NCBI GenBank assembly: GCA_018398765.1
Contig: JAHBMJ010001636.1
Location: 7,501-28,018 of the forward strand
Source: Chromera velia
Lineage: Eukaryota; Sar; Chromeraceae
Length of the DNA stretch: 20,518 bases
Direction of reading: 5' to 3'
The notes under the pieces: generated by a model
Databases searched by the model: none
Seen by the model: the letters and a program-made list of their open reading frames with translations, nothing else
Told to the model about the DNA's origin: nothing
Made by a program: the position numbers and the translations under genes
Shown here: positions 1 to 9,833 of the stretch, one piece after another
Numbering within the stretch: the stretch's first letter is position 1
Layout: each line of letters starts with the position of its first letter

Positions 1-355
1 CAGAGACGTGGTCAGTCCGCATGCATGCATTCTCATACAGAATTAATGCACGGAGCAGACCCATGAAAAAAGAGACGTGGTGAGTCCGATGAAGAACAGT
101 TCGCAAGATTCTCTTCGAGAAAGATCATGGGGGGCAGCTGTACTTAACCCAAAAAGGTGTCTGTGGTGAGAGATGCGTTTCTCAGACTACACACAACCAA
201 CATCGCATGTCACTCACTAGATATTCATAGATGCTGAATTGAAACAGTCGACAGAAACCCACCACCAATTCTCGCTCTCTTTCAGCCTCTCTGCTTGTTT
301 TGTTTTGTTAACACACTCCGTCTGTCTCTCTTCCTCCCTCCCTCCCTCCATGCAG
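1..355. other. Unassigned left edge
   Basis: No recognisable coding sequence. A short element, agacgtggt(c/g)agtccg, occurs twice (about 4-19 and 73-88). The second copy contains a GTGAGT donor-like string, so a small upstream exon ending near 79 is possible, but nothing supports it by homology. The region ends in a pyrimidine tract and a CAG acceptor at 353-355. Confidence 0.4.
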
Positions 356-489
356 GACGGCCTCCTCCCTGCCCACTACGCCGTCGTCACGGCACGTCTC
401 CAGTGCATCTCCGCTATTCTCGACCACACCACCATCTCAACACCAGGGCCAATGACAGTCAGCCAGCCACCCTTCTGAAAGGAGAGAGA

Positions 490-522
<33 letters not shown>

Positions 523-1396
523 AGCAGGGATTGAGCGAAACCACTGCTGCGACGAAAAAGCTTCCAGACAGTCTCCCAAACACAAAAACACAAAGCGTCT
601 CAGACTTCAAATGCTCAGAAGTATTTTTTTTTTGTTTTTAATCCATCTTCATGCTCACACACACATCCCCAGACACACGCACACATAGATGGACGGAGCG
701 AGCTTCCGCAACCCATTTGATAGACCGCTCACAGGCCGGAGTGAAGCTCGCGTGTGGTGTTTGCTGGAACAGTATTTCTCCAGATCTCTGCGTGCGCACT
801 GAGCACAAGAGAGCGAGCAGCTACATCCAGGAATAGATCTAAAAAAGCGACCGTCCGTGTCTAGGAGAGAGAGGCTGCAGGGTTCCCTCTTTCTCTCACT
901 CCGCCCGACCCTCTTCTTATCTCTTCTCTTCTTTGTTCGTGCCTTGTGTGTGTGTGTGTGTGTGTGGATGTGTGTGTGGATGTGTGTGCAGGAGGCTCAA
1001 AAAAGGCAGACGCTCCACGACGTCGCCCTACTCCAGGCTCTCTCGGCAGGGCCGGTGAGTGAGGCTTTTGCTCGGAGGGCACGTTTGGCGACTCAGGTCA
1101 GTCACTTTCCTTCCTCTCTTCTTTGTGCCTGCCAGCAATGTGTTAGGCTGACTTGCATGAGTGTTCACTCTGTCCGTCCATGGCAAAGCATCTTCTCATT
1201 CGCTGGAACAGAAACGGCTTAATTTTGCATGGCAGAAAAAGAAGGAACAGCGGCGACGTTACCGCAAGTCAAGTCATGCTGATCGAAAGAAAGTCACGGG
1301 ATCGAAAGACGCTTAACGGAGAATTAACTTTCTGGTCCCCGGCCGGAATCAGAGTGCACAGAAAAACTACAGTATCGACGGACTGAGTGCTCGTGT

Positions 1397-1442
<46 letters not shown>

Positions 1443-1824
1443 GCAGACACAGACACAGAGACACACAGAGAGCGCGCGAGAGAGAAGGTCTCGAATGGTC
1501 AGACGTGCGATAAATGGATGGATGTTGCTGCAGAAAATTGAGAACCGCAGAAGCGAGGACGTGAGAGAGCGCCGAGGCAAAAGCTGCCGAGCGGACAGCC
1601 CCCGGAAGAAGCCTTCTTTGATCTACAGACAAGTGCAGGGGGTGTCGGACCTCAGTGAGAAGGAGAGTCTATTCAAGAAAACTAGGATGAGGAAGGAGAA
1701 GAATTCGGAAAGGGAATTTGAAGGGGAAGAGGAAGAAAAGAACTCAAAAGGAGTGAAGATCGTGTACCCTTCCGTTTTGGTTTCTCTCTTCTGCCTATTT
1801 TTCGCGTTCTGGGCAAGCTAAGAG
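356..1824 (+). CDS. Weak candidate multi-exon gene, possible ankyrin-like exon
   Basis: Three exon-like stretches lie behind CAG acceptors and join in phase 0. The first, 356-457, encodes DGLLPAHYAVVTARLQCISA and the following ILDH, which resembles the helix-turn-helix half of an ankyrin repeat (G-x-x-P-x-H-x-A then L-x-x-I-x-x-I-L). The second, 992-1096 (or ending at 1054 before GTGAGT), encodes a helical peptide starting EAQKRQTLHDVALLQAL. The third, 1639-1824, encodes a charged K/E-rich stretch and ends in a hydrophobic segment, VYPSVLVSLFCLFFAFWAS, then TAA, as a tail anchor would. No initiator exon was found and the donor of the first exon (ACA-GTCAGC) is weak. The ankyrin likeness covers one repeat only. 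This could equally be chance open sequence. Confidence 0.22.
490..525. repeat. (CA)n-(GA)n microsatellite
   Basis: A run of CA dinucleotides passes directly into GA dinucleotides. It lies between the weak exon candidates at 356 and 992. The rest of 526-940 shows no coding signal that I can support. Confidence 0.9.
945..989. repeat. (TG)n microsatellite next to an acceptor
   Basis: TG repeats broken by two GGA interruptions end directly in a GCAG acceptor-like site at 988-991. A TG tract in this place can serve as the pyrimidine-type tract of an intron. Confidence 0.85.
1400..1441. repeat. (CA)21 microsatellite
   Basis: An uninterrupted CA tract of about 42 bp, followed by imperfect CAGACA units. 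The interval 1100-1638 otherwise holds no recognised gene. Confidence 0.95.
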
Positions 1825-1999
1825 TGACGAATTGCAACAGGAAGGGTCAATGTGTGAAGAAGTTACCACGAAGAGCTGAACACACGCAGACAGCCCCCAC
1901 CGAGTAAAGAGCTCTGAAAGCACGAAAGAGGCCCGTCAAGTTGTGTGACCCTGTAATCAATGGCGGTAATTTGAATCCAGCGGGCAGTCACATGCTTGT

Positions 2000-2830
2000 G
2001 TTGGAAAAATCTTCAACCCGAAGTCTGTTTGATCATAGCACTTGTGCCGCATCTTTTTTTGCCGTGGAATGCCTTTGGCAGTGCTTTCGATCATAAAAAT
2101 AAAAACCGAAAATGCAACATTGAGTTCGAAGGAGACAAGCTATATTAAGTTTTTTGAATTGCTTGAGCCGGCATCATTTTCCTCATTGTCGATCCACCTT
2201 CCATTTGGAAGTCTATATATACATGAGAGCTTCTGCAATAACCTTTGATTAAACTTTGAGGCTAAGTTTAAGCTGGTTTTTAAATCATATTTCATGATGA
2301 TGACTATTATTTTTCCCTATTAAGCACTCTATTTCCAAGATAGCCTAATCTCTCTAGTAGCCTTTTTGAATCTTTAAGCCCAAATTTCGAGGTATAGGGC
2401 CGAATTTTGTCTAGGCCACCAAAAGCGTCCTACCAAATTTTGTCTGCGTCTGCGATGCGTCTGCCCACGCCTAAGGTTCACACTGTAAAGCCTTAAACAA
2501 CGAAAACTCAGGCCAACTTTCTTTTTTTCTTTGTTTTTTTAGAACTTTGTTAAATTTATAAGTGAAAATCGAATCTACACCAAAGGTTCGATCCACCTAG
2601 CGATCAAACTATTGGCTAAACGGGTTTTGTATGGATTGTCTAGTGCAAATATATGGTTTAAACATCAAAAGACACCTACAGCAATCGATAGAAAACATAA
2701 TTATGGACCAAGAACAGGTTTGACTCAACAAAAAAAAAAAAGAACAGGTCTGATTTGCCTAATGGGACTAGTATGTTCATTTCTCCACGTCCGATCCACC
2801 TCCAAAAACAGGTCTCACCTGCTCAATTCA
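2000..2830. other. AT-richer non-coding block
   Basis: Base composition drops to visibly AT-rich compared with both flanks. Reading frames here are short and without recognisable motifs. The 9-mer cgatccacc appears three times (near 2190, 2589 and 2793) and aagaacaggt twice (near 2710 and 2741). The string ggttcgatcc near 2586 looks like a tRNA T-arm, but no acceptor, D or anticodon stem accompanies it. An old insertion or a matrix-type intergenic region are both possible. Confidence 0.45.
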
Positions 2831-2859
2831 TGAGGCATGGCGCAGCTAGCCATGCATGC

Positions 2860-3020
2860 ACGCGCGCGCGCGCCATGCAGAGCGCGCGCGTGCCGGGGGC
2901 CGGGGCGGCCGGAGAGTCGCCGGAGAGTCGCCGGAGACAACAATTGTGTTCGATTGTGTGAAGCACTGAGTACAAAATTAATCAGTACAAGAGCGTGCAC
3001 ACGCAGAGTGTATATAGCGT
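2860..3020 (+). promoter_or_regulatory. GC-rich putative promoter with TATA-like box
   Basis: An alternating tract of CG/GC and CA/TG (about 2850-2891) is followed by a GC-rich stretch with three tandem cggagagtcgc-like units (2909-2939) and a TATA-like sequence, gtgtatatagcg, at about 3008-3019. It lies roughly 165 bp upstream of the first supported oxidase exon. The assignment rests on position and motif only. Confidence 0.35.
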
Positions 3021-3148
3021 CAGCAACACCTGAATTCGAGCAGTCAGCTGCTTCGAGCTTCCGCGTGAAGGGGGGGCTCTCCACCACTGAAGATCGACCG
3101 CCGGAGACGGAGACGCAAACTTGAATTAAGACGCATTCAACTTCATGA

Positions 3149-3182
3149 TGAGCTGGTGTTCTCATTGTTCTTCTGCTCTCAG
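3149..3182 (+). other. Possible signal-peptide coding stretch upstream of the oxidase exon
   Basis: In the frame of the first oxidase exon, the bases before the acceptor read AGVLIVLLLSDVGSQS into the exon, a hydrophobic core like a secretion signal, but there is no in-frame ATG (a TGA lies at 3146). The nearby ATGATG at 3145-3150 is in another frame. An earlier acceptor at 3151-3152 would include this stretch with the same phase as the 3182 one. Confidence 0.25.
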
Positions 3183-4007
3183 ATGTGGGAAGCCAATCAT
3201 GTCCAGCATCCGAGGATCTGAACGGCGAGGGCCAAGCTTTCAGACAGCCCTGCGAGTGGCGGTCAGATGGGGGCCATCTCCGACGGACTTTGAACTTCGG
3301 GGTCTTCTCCTACAGCAATCTCGCTACCGTGAGCTTCCGGACCCGGGCGTTCGATGGGAGGCTGCCAGGACCAACACTCCGTCTGAAACCCGGGTAGGTG
3401 GGTGGGGATGGGTGGGTGGGTGGGGATAGATGGGTTGGGTGGATGCATGGGGACATGCAGCAGAAAATGGCGGGGGGCAATTGAGAGAAAGCGGACTAGT
3501 GAATTGGCGGCACTTACCTAAAGCTAGATTCTTAGGTCTGTGTACTGTTTCTGCGAAGGGGCCCGAATCTGGTGGTGGGAACCGAATCTACTTCGTTGGT
3601 GACATTCATGGACGTCTGTGTACATGTGTGAGTGTGGGGGAAAGCGGGAGAGCTCAGAAGGGAGAAATAAAGGCTCCAGGAAGCTGAGGAGGGACATGAG
3701 GCACAACGAGAAGACTTGCAAGCTCACTGAGGTTTTGTTTCCATTCTCGCCCCAGCCCACCCCTCAAGTCCATTTATTTGCTTCCCATGCACCTCCCTTG
3801 ATCTTGCAGCGACTCCCTGGAGTTGACTCTGCAGAACGACTTGGAGTGGGGCAGCAGCTCGAAATACTCCAAGGACTGCGAGACCGAGGACTGCCTCCAC
3901 AACCAGTTTCGGGATCCAGATGTCACCAATTTGCATGTGAGCACAAGGGCGTCTGCAGGCATGCCTGTGAAAATTTATGGTGCAGGTTCCCACTTTCCCT
4001 CTTTTCG

Positions 4008-4045
<38 letters not shown>

Positions 4046-4248
4046 CCGCCCTCCCTCTCATACCCCTAAACCCCCCTCTCTGTTTGTCTGTCTGTCTCTC
4101 TGTCTCTCTCTCTGTCTGTGTCTCTCTCTCTGTCTATCTGTCTGTCTGTCTGTGTCTCTGTCTCTCTCTCTGTCTCTGTCTGTCTCGCTATCTCTGTCCG
4201 TATCTGTCTGTCTGTCTGTCTGTCTCTCTGTCTCTTTCCCTGTCTCTC

Positions 4249-4290
<42 letters not shown>

Positions 4291-4331
4291 TGTGAGTGTA
4301 TGTGTGTGTGTATGTGTATGTGTGCGTCGGT

Positions 4332-4370
<39 letters not shown>

Positions 4371-4387
4371 TATGTATGTGTGTGTGG

Positions 4388-4420
<33 letters not shown>

Positions 4421-5402
4421 CATGCGTGTATATTTTTGTCTACGTATGTGTGTACGTACGTACGTGTACATGTGTATGCCTTGGGAGGAGCTCTAACCTT
4501 CCATCTGTACAAACACGCTCCCTCAATAACCGTGTATCGGGTCGACGAGGCTTCCAGAAACAAAAAAGGCTGTCTTGCAACGCTTATCGAGTTCTTTATC
4601 TTGACAGCCGCTGTCAAAGCTTGCTTCTTTCGATCTCTCTCCGTGATCACACATTGATTGACGCACGCACGAATTGACTGCATGACGAGAGAGAGCTTGC
4701 AGGTCCACGGTCTGCACGTCTCCCCCGAGAGCCCCGGAGACGACGTGCTTGTGAGCGTCAACCCGAAGTCTTCCCACGCGTACAGAATACAAATCCCGGA
4801 TGATCACTCACCCGGAACTTACTGGTATCATCCTCATCACCACGGCTCCACATCTCTACAGGTGGGTACGACGACCCGGCGATCCTCAGAGCAGTTCCCC
4901 TGCATGACATTGTAGGTAAATTTCACTCGATCCTTTCTAGATTGCTGCCGGTCTGCCTGCCTGCCTGCCTAGCTTTTGGTTTTCTCATCAGCGTCGTATC
5001 TGCCTGACTCTTCAAGTTTTTGCTTTCGCGCGCTGTTGGCCGTTCGGTCAGTCTGAAGTGCATGTCACTCACTGTCTCTCCGCAAGGGATTAAGCGCATG
5101 AATCTTGAAAGAGAATTAACGGAGATGGATGGATAGATGCGGGCCAGAGGCATGCAAAATGAACGTGTCAGAGGATCGATGAGATAGATCAGATGGAGAG
5201 ATTGCCCCCACATGCCGCGCATAGGGGGAGGGAGAACGCACTCAGAGAGCGAACAGAAAGAAGAAAAGCTGCATAGCACACAGGGGTCGATTAACAGACG
5301 CCAATTGACTCCATGCAGGTAGGAGGAGGTGCTGCAGGGGCCATCGTGATCGAGGACCGAGAGGGGGACCTCCCACCTTCCGTCGCGAACCTTGAGGAAA
5401 GG
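3183..5402 (+). CDS. Multicopper oxidase, first cupredoxin domain (5' end unresolved, C-terminal domains not found)
   Basis: Four exons join in exact phase: 3183-3393, 3810-3936, 4703-4861 and 5319-5402, 194 codons in all. Exon 1 carries TRAFDGRLPGPTLRLKPG, the laccase-family motif that precedes the copper site, and continues across the splice as GDSLELTLQNDL. Exons 2 and 3 together form NLHVHGLHVSP, the first His-x-His copper pair. Exon 3 also holds GTYWYHPHHHGST, the second pair. Exon 4 starts VGGGAAGAIVIED and includes GDLPPSVANLEER. These match domain 1 (Cu-oxidase type 3) of laccases, bilirubin oxidases and CueO-like enzymes, which oxidise phenols or metals and reduce oxygen to water. 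A full enzyme needs about 500 residues with HPxHLHGH and HCHxxxH motifs in the last domain; I see neither on this strand downstream. The exon 4 donor (GG-GTCAGC) is weak; without it the frame stops at a TAA at 5469-5471. The start is missing: the exon begins mid-codon after a CTCTCAG acceptor. Partial gene, pseudogene, or an enzyme with distant exons remain possible. Confidence 0.75.
3392..3442 (+). promoter_or_regulatory. G-run cluster overlapping the exon 1 splice donor
   Basis: At least seven runs of three or four G separated by one to five bases begin in the last codon of oxidase exon 1 and cover its GTAGGT donor at 3394. On the sense RNA strand this fits the G-quadruplex pattern G3+N1-7 repeated four times or more. 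Confidence 0.6.
4009..4430. repeat. Compound microsatellite in oxidase intron 2
   Basis: About 420 bp of ordered simple sequence: (TC)n, then mixed TCTG/TCTC, then (TG)n with TATG interruptions, then (GA)n. It makes up over half of the 766-nt intron between exons 2 and 3 of the oxidase. Long open frames across it on both strands are repeat artefacts (L/S/C/V or T/H/R/D-only peptides). Confidence 0.95.
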
Positions 5403-5471
5403 GTCAGCCTGACTCAGCCAGCCAGCCAGCCTCTCATGCATATGCGAATGAATACGCTTTTTGTATACTAA

Positions 5472-5810
5472 ATAGCTAGGGTGTCGTCGATGCTTCCAAA
5501 ACAATCTGTTTGCACGGCCGGGTCCTTTCTTTTTTTTGTGCTTGAACCGCTGCATCACTTCTTTTTTGGGGTGATGTCCGGAGGGAGGGAGAAGAGTCCT
5601 TTCTTCCTTCCCAATCAATCAATCTGTCCTCTTGCTCTCCCTCCCTCCTGCCTGCCTCGTGCCTCTCTTTCCCTCCTCGATCTTTCTCTTTCGTTGGTGC
5701 ATTCATTGTCTGAATTTCGTGTGCGTGCCGCGGTGCCTAAAAAGTCCGCGTAAGGTTGCTCAGAACTGGCTTTCTGTTTGTCAGTTCGTCTTTTTTCCTG
5801 TGTGTCTATG
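5472..5810. other. Unassigned, pyrimidine-rich
   Basis: Follows the last supported oxidase exon. Contains short TGCC, CCTC and TTTC runs and no recognisable protein. It may be intron or 3' untranslated sequence of the oxidase. Confidence 0.5.
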
Positions 5811-5883
5811 TTTCTGTCTCTGTCTGTCTGTCTGTCTGTCTGTCTGTGAAAAGGAAGGAAAAGAAGAAAGAGAAAAAACATAT

Positions 5884-5916
<33 letters not shown>

Positions 5917-6022
5917 GTCTGTCTGTCTGTCTGTCTGTCTTTGTGTCTGTTTGTCCCTCTCTCTCCCTCTCTCTCTCTTTCTCTGCGTGTGTATATTTGT
6001 GTGTGCGTGTGTGCGTGCGTCT
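5811..6022. repeat. (TCTG)n-(TC)n-(TG)n compound microsatellite
   Basis: Two (TCTG)n blocks (about 5811-5848 and 5884-5945) flank a purine-rich spacer, then (TC)n and (TG)n-like tracts up to about 6022. The order of units is the same as in the oxidase intron and after the rhodopsin gene. Confidence 0.95.
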
Positions 6023-6048
6023 GTGCTTTAATTCCCTACTGCATGCAG

Positions 6049-6165
6049 ATGAGAGAGAGGAATGAACAGATGCAATTGCGTGGGTGTATCGTCTCTGACT
6101 CTCCCGAAAGCACCGAAAGCGCAAATGCTCAAGCACTGCGGGTGCATGTGACTATCAAGGCCTAG
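6049..6165 (+). CDS. Weak candidate terminal exon
   Basis: Behind a CTACTGCATGCAG acceptor lies a 38-codon frame beginning MRERNEQMQLRGCIVSDSPE and ending VHVTIKA then TAG at 6163-6165. It would join in phase 0 to the last oxidase exon, replacing the missing second and third oxidase domains. The peptide does not resemble a cupredoxin. It may instead belong to no gene. Confidence 0.2.
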   Translation: MRERNEQMQLRGCIVSDSPESTESANAQALRVHVTIKA

Positions 6166-7325
6166 CGAGAGATCAACTGAGCTTGCCATCCTTAAAGGAC
6201 CACCAATATGACGCGCCTCTTCTTTCATCTCTTTTGTTCCCCCTCTCCCCTTCTCCACACAGCCCACCTGCTGTCTTAATTGCTCTTCTTCCCCCCTCTC
6301 CAACTAAAGAACGAAATCAGGCGATGGGGGCTCTGTTTCTGTTCATGAGCGCAACTTACAGGAATATAGAGGAACAGAAGCCACTGAAATTCAACATACA
6401 GTACCGCACAGACACGGTCAAATACTAAAATGAAAATGAGACACGAAGGGAAGTGCTCGTACGTTTAGGCATTCGAATTGCGGCTGTCTTGCAGTCCTAA
6501 CTACCCAAGCAGCCGGAAAGGGCCCCTCCAACCCCCCCCAGGTCTTGTGGAATCATCAGGAGTCCGAAAGCGAAACACTGCGGACAGCTCGCGCATCAGA
6601 AAGCTGTAAACTCTCGATCGGTGACATCCCGGTGACTCCTGCATGGTTCTTTTCGGCACCCAGAACGAACGACTTGCTCTTGTACACAGTCTTTCTTTTC
6701 TGCTCAATTGAATCGCGTTGCAAGGTTAAGTACGGATCTATCGGTTGCATGAGAAGTAGTGCCATTTCGCTTCTCCGCCCCCCCAAGTTCGAAAGATCTG
6801 TTTGCATTTTCAGAGAAGAAAAAACAAAATGAGAGCCACAGTACAGCATTGCCGGACACACGTAAAGAAAAAAGAAGACGGTCGGACGTCACATCTGCTG
6901 TTCGGTGTTACAGTGGGCCCGGAGTTTAGAGGAGGCTTCAACACACGAAGAAGGGACGAGGGAGAGATAACAAAACAGAAGTTCCAGCATACGATGACGA
7001 GGAGGCAAGATGGAAGAAGCAGGCAGTCGAGCAGTGCCACCTCTTCCTGTGTGATTCATCGGCTCTTTGTCTGTCTTTCTGATCTTCTTCTTATCAAATT
7101 ACTTTCCAGGCACTCTTGAGAGACAGAAACCCACTCCTTTTCTCTTCCCCTCTCTTTCCCTATGTGCGTGATTCTCCGCCGTTTCGTTTATTCTCTTCTC
7201 CGGCGCAATTTGCGAATAAAGGAAAGAGATTTGTCTTCAAGAAGAAAAGAAACGTACAGGGATGGGTGGGTGGAAGGGAAAGGCGTGCAACCTTACCCAA
7301 AAGGCTGAGCAAAAAGGAAGGAAAA
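6166..7325. other. Mostly unassigned region with one weak minus-strand exon candidate
   Basis: No recognised gene. On the minus strand a frame from about 6700 down to 6556 includes SKSFVLGAEKNHAGVTGMSP and ESLQLSDARAVRSVSLSDS before TGA, behind a TTGAGCAG acceptor, and is more protein-like than its surroundings. The plus strand there reads SIGDIPVTPAWFFSAPRTND, so the strand is undecided. Neither matches a family I know. Confidence 0.2.
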
Positions 7326-7354
7326 AAGAAAGAAAGAAAGAAAGAAAGAAAGAA
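7326..7354. repeat. (AAAG)n microsatellite
   Basis: About seven perfect AAAG units on the plus strand inside purine-rich DNA. The open frames on both strands around it have repeat-driven K/E or F/L/S composition. Confidence 0.9.
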
Positions 7355-7589
7355 GGAGGTCAAAGAGAACTCTCCTTCTTTTGAGTTCTGCCAGACACTG
7401 TCAGACGGACACTCAAACACACAGACGTATGGGCACACACACACAGGACAGATTGGCCTCTTCTTATTCACACCCTCCCCAAGCATTTTTACTATTCCTG
7501 TCGCCTCTCTTTTTCTGCTTCTCCGAATGGAATACGGACCCGCAATCACTGGGTCGGAGGAAGAAGAAAACAAGACGTGAAGACCATAC

Positions 7590-7895
7590 ACAACTACCTC
7601 CAATGAATAATAAGAAGGGAAAACAACAGACGCTGTTGCATGAGTGCAAGAATGGGTGGGCAGCTGACGCGAATCTGACCTTCATCACCAACGCATGCCC
7701 TCCCCCAAAACTGCACTCTTTCTCATCCGGTCATTCCTTCGATTTTTCCTTTCCAACGGCGAAAGCAGGGTCCAGGCTGAGTGATCATCGCGGGAGATGA
7801 GCGCCGCCTGTTTATGACTTACATCAGCCGTTTTGTGTGCTCCTATGAGTACAATTCAAAATTGAGCACATGGAGAAAATGAGACACCCGCCAGT
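7590..7895 (+). repeat. Dispersed repeat, copy A (partial)
   Basis: Shares with copy B the strings acgcatgccctcccccaa (7692), cagggtccaggctgag, and gccgcctgtttatgactta, through to the gagacac/gaggcac end near 7895. Similarity to copy C also extends upstream (gatgaata or aatgaata, gacgct, gcatgagt). It lacks the right half present in B and C. No terminal inverted repeats or target-site duplications were recognised. Confidence 0.7.
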
Positions 7896-8009
7896 TCAAG
7901 TCACTGTCTGACAGTGTGCTTTCCTTCTTCTCATGATTCATTCCTGCATTCCCGCTGACACACGACCAGTCTGCATATGACGATGCATTTTTCCAACTGC
8001 ACTTCAGCT

Positions 8010-8799
8010 TCTTTTCGTCAAAACTCTTCTTCTCGAGTGGACCCCCCGGCGAGGTCATTTACTTCCAAAGAAAAGAAAAGTCAGGCAACTTGGAGAGGGA
8101 ATCGCTGTCCCACACCTCGCGAGCATGACGGGAAGAGACTGACAGGCACGGGGGGAGGATCAGGGTGACCACGAATTGGGAGGGAGAAAAAAACAGAAAG
8201 ACAAGAACACCACTGCATTGAATGAATCTGATCTTCACCACCAACGCATGCCCTCCCCCAAGACTTCTCTCATTCTCAGCCATTTCTTCATTTGGTGCTC
8301 CTCACTAGGCTCCTCAACGGCGAAGGCAGGGTCCAGGCTGAGCGATCATCGCAGTGTATGAGCGCCGCCTGTTTATGACTTACATCGGCCGTTTTGTATG
8401 CTCTTATGATTACAATTCAAAATTGTGCACATGCAGAAAACGAGGCACGCGCACGCATGGACGGTGTTCAAACTCGAGCTGTATGCATCGAAAATGGCGT
8501 GCTTGTATATGCATGTACTCATTGTCTTTGTGCAGCTGAACGGAGACTCACTTCATCGGCATATGCAACTTTAAATGACCAAACCAGCAGAAGCCCTGAC
8601 GAGGGGACCCATTCAGAGAGAAGAAATAAGAAAGAGCTCTTCCTGTCTTTTCATTGAGCAGGCACTTCGTGCACCACTGCCGGCAAGGCTTCTTCGAGTC
8701 TGTACGTTCTCTTTTCCTTTCTCTTTTCTTCCTTTCTCTCCCAAAAAAGTTCCCTCTTTTCAGAAGCATAGAGTGAGAGACCAAGACACTCCCGGGAAT
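8010..8799 (+). repeat. Dispersed repeat, copy B
   Basis: The segment 8352-8799 matches 11761-12214 with about eleven substitutions and a single 6-bp length difference by eye (roughly 97% identity). A looser match continues leftwards to about 8010 (gtggaccc, gtcccacac, agagact-acagg, ggagggaga). An 87-codon frame inside it is open in both copies, but substitutions are spread over all codon positions and it has no recognised domain. The ~110 bp of the left half at 8245-8351 is absent from copy C. Confidence 0.85.
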
Positions 8800-9644
8800 G
8801 CCGAACCATCAAACAGACGGACGACAAGACGATCCACACCCTCCCCACTGTGGGTGGGAAGGCATTCAAGACGGCAGCAACCTGAAAGTGAGGACCCGAA
8901 AAGTGTCAGACACGCAGAGAAGGAAGATGTGAGGTGTGACTCTCCCTCTTGCATCCTGTGACTGCATAATTCCTGTCAACCATGCAGCACGCGCATAGAG
9001 TGACGAAGACATAACGTGACGTGACGTGAACTTGATGGACCGCCTTGACCAAAACGTGCCTGCAGAATCCTGCAGAGTTTCACATATATACATACATGTG
9101 TGGTTGATCAGCAGGGTCTGTCAGTGAGTACAGGTCGATGTGGGACGGGAAAGAATGGAAGGCGAACGAACAAGGGAGGGCGAAAGAGTGTTAGAAGGAC
9201 GGTAATTATTCTTTAATTGCTGCAACGCTGGAGACAAAAATGCTCCATGCAGGCAGGGAGTTTGCAACGAAAGAGAATCAACTCAAAAGAAGCACTAACT
9301 GGGACACAAAGGACTGGGACACGCTCATGTTTCCGGAAAAGGGGGGGGAGATAACGTGTACATCTTTGTCGCTCACCTGCAAATTCTTTTGTACACCGGC
9401 AGGGGCGGGGCGTCTCTCCCTGTCTTTCGGATTTAAATTACGCAGAGAAAACCTTCTCGACCCCTGCGCGCAGGAGAGTCAAGCCTTCCCTCCAGCAAGC
9501 GAAGGGAAGATAACAGCTAGGCGGATGCCAAACCTCAAAGACGTGTAAACCACCGGTGGTGCACGTGTCTGCTTACCGACTAGCAGGACGCATGCACGTT
9601 TGGAGGCGGTCTGAAGCCGTCGTGCGTGACATGCACCTTTGCAG
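8800..9644. other. Unassigned, no gene seen
   Basis: No exon is convincing here. Minor features: three tandem gtgac units near 9016-9029, and two gggacac-containing units near 9301 and 9317. A 102-codon plus-strand frame from 9240 has no recognisable motif. Confidence 0.4.
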
Positions 9645-9833
9645 ACGCCTTGCAAGCGTCCGGAGCCCACTGAGTGGTCCGCGGAGGCTCTGGTGGCTTT
9701 CCGACAGCTAGGAGTTGACGGACTCCCCTAGCTGCAGAATCTTTTGATCTCCCACTACGCAGTGCACGTGTTGAGCGAGGAAGGTGGCGCGTCCTCTGCT
9801 GCTCAAACTTCATCTGGCGTATTCTCCGCATAG
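9645..9833 (+). pseudogene. Weak candidate exon, interrupted by TAG
   Basis: Behind a CCTTTGCAG acceptor the frame reads PTEWSAEALVAFRQLGVDGL, P, then TAG at 9729-9731, then LQNLLISHYAVHVLSEEGG and a Ser/Ala-rich end at a second TAG (9831-9833). The two halves look like one amphipathic helical protein. I do not recognise the family. It may be a terminal exon ending at the first TAG, a decayed exon, or chance. Confidence 0.28.

Noticed and set aside
2580-2600. tRNA-like T-arm string ggttcgatcc
   Set aside because: No D-arm, anticodon arm or acceptor stem can be built around it within 90 bp.
4058-4761. Long open frames on both strands across the oxidase intron
   Set aside because: They consist of the few residues that TC/TG/TCTG or CA/GA repeats can encode, and the exons on either side join cleanly without them.
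5883-5944. CRISPR-like regular repeats
   Set aside because: These are 4-bp TCTG units without spacers, in a eukaryotic context.
5615-6136. A 173-codon minus-strand frame rich in TDRQ
   Set aside because: It is the reverse translation of (TCTG)n and (TC)n; no protein motif remains once the repeat is removed.
8394-8657. An 87-codon frame conserved in repeat copies B and C
   Set aside because: The copies are so similar that openness is expected; the differences do not favour third codon positions and no domain is recognised.
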